Below, in pieces: positions 22,433-31,500 of a stretch of DNA of 32,367 nt. Every line of letters begins with the position of its first letter. Within the stretch, counting starts at the first letter, position 1. Under the pieces are notes generated by a model. The model did not search any database. It was not told the origin of the DNA and saw only the letters and a program-made list of their open reading frames with translations. The stretch is from a virus: the IMG/VR virus record IMGVR_UViG_3300047375_001158, positions 1 to 32,367 of that record. One strand, written 5' to 3'. Both the position numbers and the translations under genes were made by a program.

Positions 22433-23020
22433 TTAAATAGTTAAGTTTTGAAATTCTTTCCTATATTTATTTAGAAGGGCTGATATATACTGAACATTTT
22501 TAAACTTTACCCCGTTTTTTCTAACTTTTCTTGGCGATTGGATACCTAGACCAGACCTACTATTATCTCTTTCTACTTTTAAATAGTAGCCTAGTCCAGA
22601 TATACCAGTTTCTATGCCCTTGGCCCAGCTTCTTCCACTAGCCCAGGGCATTGGGGTAGCGTCAAATACATCTTTGGGGTCTGGTATATAAATAGAAAAT
22701 TCAATTGATTTACCCTTAATGGTGGCAAATTCAAAGTTGGTTTCCTGTAGTATGTTTTCTATTTGCTTTGTCGGGTCTCCCAGCGACTCGTCGAATCCTA
22801 TGAATGAGTATAAACTGGTCGCTCCTCCGAGAGTGCCGCTAATATTTTGAGCACCCGCGCCTTGTTTTATTTCTATGGTGACTGGGTGATTTAAAAAATC
22901 AGCAATCATTTGATTTTTAATCCTCTGAAAAGCCGCTCTCCCCCTTTTTTGTATTTCGTTTCTGAGTATTTTGGGAGCCTGCTTCTCTAGGCTGGATATG
23001 ATTTTTAGATCGAGAGGCAT
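22433..23020 (-). CDS. Neck / tail-completion protein candidate (HK97 gp10-like)
   Basis: The 195-aa protein has an N-terminal basic helix (ILRNEIQKRGRAAFQRIKNQ), a short beta region with PVTIEIKQGAG, and a C-terminal MPWASGRSWAKGIETGISG. This combination of a long basic helix followed by beta strands and a Trp/Gly-rich segment is reminiscent of gp10-like tail-completion proteins. It starts where the preceding gene stops (one-base overlap). The call rests on pattern and gene order. Confidence 0.5.
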   Translation of the reverse strand: MPLDLKIISSLEKQAPKILRNEIQKRGRAAFQRIKNQMIADFLNHPVTIEIKQGAGAQNISGTLGGATSLYSFIGFDESLGDPTKQIENILQETNFEFATIKGKSIEFSIYIPDPKDVFDATPMPWASGRSWAKGIETGISGLGYYLKVERDNSRSGLGIQSPRKVRKNGVKFKNVQYISALLNKYRKEFQNLTI

Positions 23021-23499
23021 TATGATGTCGGTGCATTTTGAAGCTCTTCGATCGGCTCCAAATAAAAATGGTAATACTGAGGTCCAAATATGCCAGTAGG
23101 GTTGCCTTTTGTAACTATTTTGTACTTTCCACCCTCAAACTCGCACCTTTTTGCTTCTTTTAAAATATTAAACCCAGAGGCGTCTACGGTAATTCTAACC
23201 GAACCATCTATCACTTCTATGTCTAGCTGACTGTTTATTTTTTCACCAGCTAAAGCTACCTCTTTAGCATCTATATATTTTATTCTAGCCTTAACAGTGT
23301 GAGCTTCTGAGCTTATTGATGTGCTAGATTCTCCAGAGTCAGTTCTGCCATATATTCCGTTGTATTCTTGGCTCGCTGCTATTAAAATTTTTACACCGTC
23401 TTTGTATACAGTGATATTTCTAGCAAATGTTTCATGTATGTCGTCAATGATTGATTTGATAGCGGTCTTTTGCGAGTCTGAGATTAAAGAAGTTGCCAT
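23020..23499 (-). CDS. Head-closure / head-tail connector candidate
   Basis: The frame is open to 23541, but the ATG at 23499 lies exactly eight bases after a GTGTAA motif and gives 159 aa, so I choose it. The protein has an N-terminal helix (SDSQKTAIKSIIDDIHETFA) and a beta-barrel-like rest (NITVYKDGVKILIAASQEYN, then a GIYGR motif and TVKARIKYIDAKEV). The size and fold pattern fit head-closure (stopper) proteins. As first gene of the neck/tube block it is in the right place. Assignment is tentative. Confidence 0.5.
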   Translation of the reverse strand: MATSLISDSQKTAIKSIIDDIHETFARNITVYKDGVKILIAASQEYNGIYGRTDSGESSTSISSEAHTVKARIKYIDAKEVALAGEKINSQLDIEVIDGSVRITVDASGFNILKEAKRCEFEGGKYKIVTKGNPTGIFGPQYYHFYLEPIEELQNAPTS

Positions 23500-23507
23500 A
23501 TCTACTT

Positions 23508-23525
23508 TTACACTTTTTTGTGTAA
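23508..23525. promoter_or_regulatory. Back-to-back divergent GTGTAA promoter-like motifs
   Basis: TTACACTTTTTTGTGTAA holds one GTGTAA on each strand sharing a single 6-base T/A tract. The minus copy is eight bases from the ATG at 23499 (spacer AAGTAGAT). The plus copy is 19 bases from the ATG at 23545, and that leader has a GGGACAAGGA Shine-Dalgarno-like sequence. Confidence 0.8.
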
Positions 23526-23544
23526 AGAGTTCGAGGGACAAGGA

Positions 23545-23835
23545 ATGAAAGCTCAGGATTTTTTAAATGATAGGTCGGATTACTATATCCGTTTTCTGTT
23601 CAAATCTTTTTTGAACACTCTAGAGGACTTGCAGTCTCATCACGAGATAAACTTTGGCAAGTTATATGATAATTTACCTCAAGAATACCACGGCATTATC
23701 GAGATGTCGGATTATTTTGATGAAGATCATTTTCAAGCCTACCGAAAAAGAATTTTAGATACTGGAAATTCTGTATTAAGGGATTATAATAATGAAGTTG
23801 AAAATCTAACAGTAGAATTTAGATTTAAAAATTAA
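23545..23835 (+). CDS. Hypothetical small protein at the start of the tail operon
   Basis: A TTG at 23518 extends the frame, but that start would lie inside the promoter motif. The ATG at 23545 has AAGGA in front and gives 96 aa. The protein is helical and charged (MKAQDFLNDRSDYYIRFLFK, then HHEINFGKLYDNLPQEY). I do not recognise it. It comes just before the tail-chaperone-position genes. Confidence 0.6.
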   Translation: MKAQDFLNDRSDYYIRFLFKSFLNTLEDLQSHHEINFGKLYDNLPQEYHGIIEMSDYFDEDHFQAYRKRILDTGNSVLRDYNNEVENLTVEFRFKN

Positions 23836-23839
23836 AATT

Positions 23840-24577
23840 ATGAAAACAAAGTATATTTACAAATTTAAGGTAAACAAGAGCGAAAAGAAACAGGTAGAAG
23901 TAAATCGTAAAAATAAAGAAACTGGTGAAACAGAAACTATCTTGCAGAACAAAGAAGTTAAAACACCAGTTGAATTTGTAATTAAAAAGCCAAGTCGTCG
24001 GATTGTTGATGAAGCTGAGGCTCAGTATGCTATCGAACTTAGTAAGAATATCAAGAAAGGTATTGTAACTAAAGATATGCTTGTGAAGAAATACGCTGAT
24101 ACTGGAGGAAGCTTAACCGAAGAAGAAACTAAAGACACTCTTAGAAAACTCCAGCGAAGCAATGAAATTGCGAACAAGATTCAAATGCTGTCTTCAACAG
24201 ATAAGAAAAAAAATAAAAGCGAAATAGAAGAGCTGGAATTAGAGCTGGTTCAAATTAGAAAAAATTTAATTGACGTCGAAATGTCTGTTCAGAGTGTTTA
24301 TGAACACACTGCAGACTCCAGAGCTGAGAGATCAATGCTCTTATGGTACACCGTACAACTTTGCAAGATTATCGCAGAAGATGAAGAGAAAAGCTTTTTC
24401 GATGGGATTATTTACGAAGATCAGTTAAACGATCTATATCAAAAAGATGAAGAAGGTGATGATCTTGAAAGAGAAGCCTTGTCTACAATGATGCTTGTTA
24501 TTTCTTATTGGTTTTATAACAATAATGCCGAAGAGAAAGATATAGAAGAATTTTTAAAACAACAACAGGGTGCATAA
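23840..24577 (+). CDS. Tail assembly chaperone candidate, first gene
   Basis: The 245-aa charged protein has an N-terminal beta segment (KYIYKFKVNKSEKKQVEV), a long helical middle and an acidic C-terminus. It is placed just before the tape measure with an overlapping second gene, the arrangement of the G and GT tail chaperones. VDEAEAQYAIELSKNIKKG is a good helix. Near the end lies T TTA AAA (24553-24559), a classical -1 slippery heptamer in phase, but the -1 frame stops after nine more codons, so it does not lead into the next gene. Chaperone function is inferred from position. Confidence 0.55.
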   Translation: MKTKYIYKFKVNKSEKKQVEVNRKNKETGETETILQNKEVKTPVEFVIKKPSRRIVDEAEAQYAIELSKNIKKGIVTKDMLVKKYADTGGSLTEEETKDTLRKLQRSNEIANKIQMLSSTDKKKNKSEIEELELELVQIRKNLIDVEMSVQSVYEHTADSRAERSMLLWYTVQLCKIIAEDEEKSFFDGIIYEDQLNDLYQKDEEGDDLEREALSTMMLVISYWFYNNNAEEKDIEEFLKQQQGA

Positions 24578-25541
24578 CGATGATCTAGCCGACATCGTCG
24601 TTGAGATTTTTGATGGTTGCAGTGTATTAGGCTCTACTTTGGGCCCGATTTACATTAAACATTTTCACCAGCTAGATACCAGAAAAATACTAGCAAAAAA
24701 AAAGCTATATGAGGCACAGGCAGAAGAAAGGGGACTATTAACCGAAAGGAGCTCCTTGAAAATGCTGATTCAGGATGGAATGTGGGATGACGAATCCGAA
24801 AAGGAGATAAAAGACAAAAAGAAATTTATAGAAAATTTAAAAAATTCTTTAGCTAAAATTGAACTGCCTTCAAAAAGAAGAAATCATAAAAAATTAATAG
24901 ATACGGAAGTTGGTAAATTAAATACCCTAGCCTTTGAAAGAGAAAAGTTAATTGGCCTTACGGCAGAGAAGTACGCGCAGAGAAAAGTTAACAAAGATTT
25001 TTTTGAAAGCCTTTTGTTTCTAGATAAAGAATTTAAAGTATCCCCCTTTGAGGAATTAGATTATCAAGATACTGAATCAGCCCAAGAGTTAGCAAATTTA
25101 GAAGAACAGTTTTTTAAAAGAATGGCCGACGAAAATATATCTAAGGCCGTTTTGTCACCTTTTTTTGGTCCTTATTTGCCTTATTCTGAAGATGTCATCA
25201 ATATGTTTGGAGAGCCTTTAAAGAATTTGACAGCATTTCAGTTAAAAATGATAACTTATGCCAGAAGTTTTTTGAATATATTTAAAAACTCTCAAAAAGA
25301 AATTCCAGATCATGTAGCCTCGGATCCAGATTTATTGATAGACTTCTATAATGCGCAGAAAACAGATGGCAGTAGCAAAAGCAGTAGCGATGCTGACGCA
25401 ACTACTTATTTTGGAGCTGACAGAAATGACATAGAAGAATTAAAGAAACAAGACCAGAATGCTATAGTGCTAGAAGATGAAATAAAAAAGAGGGGTGGGG
25501 TATTAAATATGAAGGATATGGTAGATTTGCACGGACTTTGA
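24570..25541 (+). CDS. Tail assembly chaperone candidate, second gene
   Basis: The frame starts at a GTG (24570) inside the last codons of the preceding gene, an 8-base overlap, and gives 323 aa. No ATG occurs nearby and no good Shine-Dalgarno sequence is present, so translation must be coupled or reached by a frameshift. The reading frame is +1 relative to the upstream gene and open back to 24558. The protein is strongly helical and charged (KIELPSKRRNHKKLIDTEVG and similar) with a conserved-looking SPFFGPYLPYSEDVINMFG. The last 60 residues are Ser/Asp-rich. It likely assists tail-tape folding, by position. Confidence 0.55.
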   Translation: MHNDDLADIVVEIFDGCSVLGSTLGPIYIKHFHQLDTRKILAKKKLYEAQAEERGLLTERSSLKMLIQDGMWDDESEKEIKDKKKFIENLKNSLAKIELPSKRRNHKKLIDTEVGKLNTLAFEREKLIGLTAEKYAQRKVNKDFFESLLFLDKEFKVSPFEELDYQDTESAQELANLEEQFFKRMADENISKAVLSPFFGPYLPYSEDVINMFGEPLKNLTAFQLKMITYARSFLNIFKNSQKEIPDHVASDPDLLIDFYNAQKTDGSSKSSSDADATTYFGADRNDIEELKKQDQNAIVLEDEIKKRGGVLNMKDMVDLHGL

Positions 25542-25556
25542 TTTAAAAAGATGAAT

Positions 25557-25568
25557 AAAATAGTGTAA
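25557..25568 (+). promoter_or_regulatory. GTGTAA promoter-like motif, 9 bases from ATG
   Basis: AAAATAGTGTAA is followed by the 9-base spacer CACTACTAT and the tape-measure ATG at 25578. There is no Shine-Dalgarno sequence. Confidence 0.7.
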
Positions 25569-25577
25569 CACTACTAT

Positions 25578-28500
25578 ATGGCATCGGCAAAAGTACCAGT
25601 AACATTCACACCAGTAGATTCAAGGAAAGTAGACGCGGCATTAGCAAGAATTCAGGCCAAGGCTAAGGGGGTTGATTTTGGAGGAGGCGCGGCGTCTATA
25701 GGAAAGCTTTCCAGGCCTCTTGGAAAGATAACGGGACAAGCCTCAGAATTTCAAAAATCACTTGAAGCTTCTAATGCTCGTGTCTTGGCTTTTGGAGCAT
25801 CTGTCGCTGTTATAAATAAACTTTCACAAGCCTTTGGGGCTTTAGTCGCGAACACTATTAAAGTAGAGGCAACTTTCGCTAAAATTAATACAATCCTAGG
25901 AGCGTCGACAAAAGAATTAGAAAAGTTTGGAAATGGTATATTTAAAGTAGCCCAACAAACTGGAACATCTTTTGATCAGGTTGCCGAAGGCGCTCTAGAG
26001 CTAGCTAGGCAGGGTTTAAGTGTTGAGGAGTCTCTAAATAGAGTTTCCACTTCTTTGAAGCTTGTTCGCGTTGCTGGAATTGATTCAGAAAAAGCTGTTT
26101 CGGGTTTGACTGCAGCTATTAAGGGTTTTGAGGGGGCTGGATTAACTGTGGCTCAAATTGCAGATAAACTAGCGGAAGTTGATACGAAATTTGCTGTATC
26201 GACTGAGGATTTGATTAACGGCCTTGAGAGAGCTTCGGCTTCTGCTCGAGTCGCTGGAGTCTCTTTTGATGAGTTATTGGGTGTTGTTACAACTGTTCAG
26301 GAAAGAACTCAGCGTGGTGGTGCTGTTATTGGTAACGCCTTTAAAACTATTTTTGCCAGACTAAGTAGGACTGATACCTTAGATACTCTTGAGCAGTTGG
26401 GTATTGAAGTTTTGGACGCCCAAGGAAATGTAAGATCGGCGATACCTCTCTTTACGGAGCTTGCCGCTGAACTAGACAAACTTGGACTACAAAGTCTTAA
26501 GGCTGGAGAAATTATTCAAAAAGTCGCTGGTGTTCGTCAGCGTGATATTTTAATTAGCTTGGTTGAAGATTTAAATTCTGGACAAAGTCAATTTGCCAAA
26601 GCACTACAGGTATCTGCGGGTGCCGCTGGAGCTCTAGATGCCAAAAATGAAAAATTGAATCAAACCCTAGAAGCTTTAATTAATAACCTGACCGTTGGCG
26701 GCCAAAAATTAGCTTCTGTTTTGGGGGAAATAGGTTTTACAGACGCGGCAGCAGATATTCTAAAAACTTTTTCAACAATAGTTAGCGGCATAACTGATAT
26801 TTTGCAAGGAGACAGCATAGGGGCAAAATTTGCGCAAGGACTCGTTAAGGGAATAGGTAGTGTTTTGACTGGCCCTGGTCTAGCCTTGATCGGCGCTATA
26901 TTTGTTAAGTTGTTTTTGGATTTAGCTAAATTTGGAGCCAGTTCTTTAAAACAAATTTTAGGAATCAACAAAGCAGCTATGCAGCAAAATGCCCTGCAGC
27001 AATCCGTCTTGCAAACATTACTGCAGAACGAAGATATACAAAGAGAAATTTTAAAGCTAGAGGGTAACAAGGTTGCTCAAGAACAATTACTTTTAAAAAT
27101 TTATAACCAACAAGCGGCAGCTTTAGCTAGAGTTCAAAAAGCTGCGGCAACTGTTTCTCCTGGTCTTTTTGGTAGAGGGTTTAGGGGCGGTGAAGGCGGC
27201 GTAGGAAAAACTGGAAGAGGTGCTAGTGGTTATGTAGCAGCTGAAGCTCGTGATGTATCTAGAGGAGTTGGTGGAGCGCCCGCAAGCTCTAAGGTAGTCT
27301 CGATTCCAAACTTTGCTTTTGGTGGCGGTAAGCGAGGAACAATGGTAGCAAATACAAGCGAGTATTTTGTTCCTAATTATGCTGGAGGTGGAGATGCTAT
27401 ATTTAATCAAAATATGGTTAAGGCTATGGGTCTTCCTGCTGGCGCTAGAAAAATAAATGCAGCTGGTGGATATATACCAAATTTTGTTAGAACTAGGGTT
27501 GGAGCTGGTCTTCCTGCAAATAATAGATATAGAACTAACAATCTTTCTGAGCTTGAGAGGATAGATCCATCAAAATTAAAAGGCAAGGCCCGAAAGGAAT
27601 ATGATGCTGCACTAGCTTCTAAGCAAAAGGCTAAAGTAAAACCATTAAATTTAGACGCTTCTGCGTATTCTTATTTAGTTCCCCAGTTTAATTTTTCACA
27701 AAAGGGAGGACTATCAAAAACTGGAAGTTTTAAAAAAGGAAAAAAAAGTTTTCCGTTTTCTCTTTCTAATTTTTCGGCATTTGGCCCAAGAATACCAGGA
27801 GGGGTTGCTGCTGCTGGAGACCCTCAAGATGAATTTCTTGAAGAAAATATAACCAATTCTTTAGTAAAAGAATCTCAAAAATATGCGAACATATTAACCA
27901 AGGCTGTTGGTGGTAGAGTGGTAAGCGGAGGTAATTTAAGGACTAAATTTTCTTCTGGAGGTACAAAGGGTGCGTTTGGCGCATTAAGATCTTCGGTAGG
28001 TTCGGCTTTTGAAATAGCTACCTCAGAAGCGTTGGGAATAGATGATGCCGCTGTTAAAAAGGGTGGGGGAGATTTTGATATAAGAAATCCTAGCCAAGAA
28101 GCTAAGAAAAAATTAGAAGCACTTTTTGGGTCAGCAGGCGGCAGATCTAAAGGAGAATTTAAAGTAAGCACTTCTATAGATAACATTGCTAGTTTTGCTA
28201 AAAAAATAGCTACAGAAAAGAAAATGGCTTCGGGTGGTTATATTCCAAATTTCGCCATGTCGCCTCTTGACGATGCTATTGAAAGAGAAAAAGCCGCTGG
28301 CCTACCAATTAATCAAATTAGAATTAATCAAAGCGGAAAACTTCGTAACGCCCAAAACCCAATGGGTCTTGCTGTAACTAATACAAGAGATGAGCCAACT
28401 GGAGCAATACCAAACTTTACTGCATTTTCTTCGCTAAAAGAAGCTAGGGCTTCGAATATGTCGGACAAACAAATTGCCGCTGGTTTTGGGGGAAAGGCTG

Positions 28501-31500
28501 CGAAGGACGAAATCAATAATCTCGGTAAGTCTGCGGGTGCAACCTCTAGCGCTTTGGACGCTTCAATCGGAAAGATTTTTGCCTTACAGCTAGGTGTGAG
28601 CGCAATAACCAACAGCTTCGCTGAACAGGGCGGCAAGATGCAAGAATTTGGAAACTCGTTGAGCGGGGCGATAAACACAATGCTAGTTCTGTCGACGGTT
28701 GGCGCTAGCCCTTTAGGCGCTTTCGGTAAAGGTGGAGGAGGACTAAAGGGCCTTGTGGGGTTAGCAAAAAGTACAAAGGGTTTAACGAGAGTTTTCGGTC
28801 TACTTAAGGGTTTGGCGGGGCCAGTCGCTTTAGGTTTCACGGCGGTAGATATCGCTCTTAAGTCATTTACAGGCAAGGGAGTTTTGGGCTACGCTAAAGA
28901 TGGATTAGTTGCTTTGGGACTTGCAGCAAGCGAATCTAGTAAGAAATTTGCATCATCTGCCGAAGAGTTTGCGCAAAGAACATCGGGACTAGGAGTAGGC
29001 GGTTCAGTTAACGTAGCGATAGAGCAGCTTCGAAAAGAAGCTAAGGCTAGATCTTTAGGTGTAAAAGCTGAGGAACTAAGCGAATCAGTTCTAGCTTTTT
29101 CTGGAGTATCTGGTTTGAGAGCTGGTCAACAGTTAAAAGGGCCTGAGCAGACAGTTATCACATCAGCGAATTATGCGGGTGTATCAACTTCGACTTTTCG
29201 ACCAACAGGAACCCTCACAAAAGAACAGTTAAAACCAGTTCAAGAAGCACTAGGAAACTTATTCGCAGGTTCTGCCGAGGAAATACAAAAAGTAATACCA
29301 GGGATATCGGACGAAAATGCACAAGCATACATAGAAAGCCAAGCTGAAATAGTTAAAGATTTAGATGCCAAGATTAAAGCGGCAGTAATTGCGGGCGTTA
29401 ACGTTGAAGATAATATAAATACCGCAGCGCAAAGCACTAGAATTGCAATAATTGATATGTTTTTGCGCGCCCAAAAAGCGGCCAAAGCGGAAGCAGTAGA
29501 AGTAGAAGATGACATAGAAAGAGTCAGCGGTAGAGATGCCGCTACGGCGATAGCTTTAGCCGCATCAAGAAGACAAAATCAAATAGATATATCTGCCGCA
29601 CAAACAGCCGCCAGAAGAGAACAACTTCAAAGAACGCCAATGGGCAGCGTTGAAAGAGCAGGCTCTGCTTTTGCTTCTGAATCAGATGATCTAGAAACCT
29701 CAGCCAAGTCAGAAAGACTTAAGATAAGGACATCTTTGATAGAACAAGCAAAACTTCAAGAAAGCCTGAAAGACATAGAAAAAGAAAAATTAGATACTAT
29801 TTTAGCCCAGGTTAGCGAGTATGGATCTATTGAAGAAATCCAAAAAGCTATCGGATCTATACAAGGTGTATCAGTAGATAATCTTGAAGAGTTGGTTCAA
29901 TTAGCTGAACTTCAAAATACGCAGCTTGAAGAAGCCCTAGCAAAAGACAAGCAAATTTTAGAAATTAGAAAACAACAAGCCATAGAGACGGCAAAAGCCA
30001 ACAAGGGTTTAGCTAAATATTCAAAGGACGCGCAACAAGATTTAATAGATCAAGCGGAGAATTTACCAAATATTTTAGCTACCAATTTGGAGCAATCATT
30101 ATCTCAAACGTTTAATAATCTGGCAAATGGCGCTCACGATACCGTTGGTGATGCTCTTTTAAGTATAGCCTTAAGCTTTGGTCAAGAGCTACAAAATCAA
30201 ATGAATCAAAGACTAGCAAAGCAGACTACAAGCGCTTTGTTTGGTGAGGGCACAAAAGGAGGTGGACTACTAGAAGGCCTCAGTGATATGATTACTGGAG
30301 GCGGTGACAAAGACGGTCAGGGCAACAAAGGCGGTAAGGGTGCAAAAGGAGGTGGACTACTACAAGGCATCAGCGGTATGTTTACTGGGGGCGGTAACAA
30401 AGGCGGCGGCGGCTTCTTTAAAGATATTGGCAGCTTTTTTGGATTTAATTCTGGAGGTATTGTTCCAGGAGGCTCAGGTGTCCGCGATGACGTGCCAGCA
30501 GTTTTGACTGGTGGAGAGTATGTTATTAAGAAATCCGCAGTACAAAAATATGGAAAAGGTTTTTTGGATCAATTGAATTCAAGTTCAGTAAACGGGATGC
30601 AGGAGGGGGGCTTCTTCGTACCAGGCACCCGAGGACAAGGGCAGATTAAAGGTAAAGATAATTTACTAAAATTCGCCCTACAACAAAGCACATCTGGAGC
30701 AACAGACTTTATAAGGTCTGGTGGATCGGCAGCATCTATAGACCTAGAAGTTCAAAGCTCGAGGCTTACGACATTTGGTAGGTTCAGAGATAGTCCAGCT
30801 AGGAGATCGTTAAGGGAAGCTCAGGAGAAAGCTTATAATTTATATTTGGCGAGACTAGAAGAAGAAGAAAGAGTAAAGCAAGCTAAAAAAGCTCGTAGCA
30901 ACATGCTCAAAAGCGGCATTACGGGGGCTTTTACGAACCTTGGTATTGGGGCTTTAACTGGAGGACTTGGTAGTCTTTTCAACAAACCAGGTGGAAACTT
31001 TTCTTCCCTTGGCTCGTTCGAGGCTGCGGCCAACCAGTATTCCTCTAATGCTCTAGGTTACAATGTCGGATCAAATCAGTCTGGCACTTTTGTTAATCTT
31101 GGCGGTGGGCAAACTTACGACGCTTCGATGGCTGGAAGCGGAAACGGGTTTGGAGACTACAGAGCGTTCGCAGGTGGAGGAAGTGTATCAAGTGGATCAA
31201 ACGCTTTGCTGATGGGTGGAGAATATGTATTATCTTCTGCGGCGGCTTCTAGGATTGGTAGAGAAAACTTGGACGATATAAACATGATGCGATACTCGAA
31301 TGGCGGACCTGCTGGAAATGTAGCGTCCGATTCTAGTAATTCTTCGTCTGGTGTTGGAGAAGTCAATATAACAATAAACATGGAAAAAGGAGATGCGTCT
31401 GTTGACGAAAATTCAAACGGCGGAGCAGACCCAACGCAAACAAAAGAATTTGCTAGACGAATTAAAGACGTAGTTGTAGGCGTTATTAATGAAGAAAAGC

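Noticed and set aside
24553-24588. Classical -1 frameshift for a G/GT-type chaperone
   Set aside because: The slippery heptamer is in phase, but the -1 frame reaches a TAG at 24586-24588 and does not enter the next gene.
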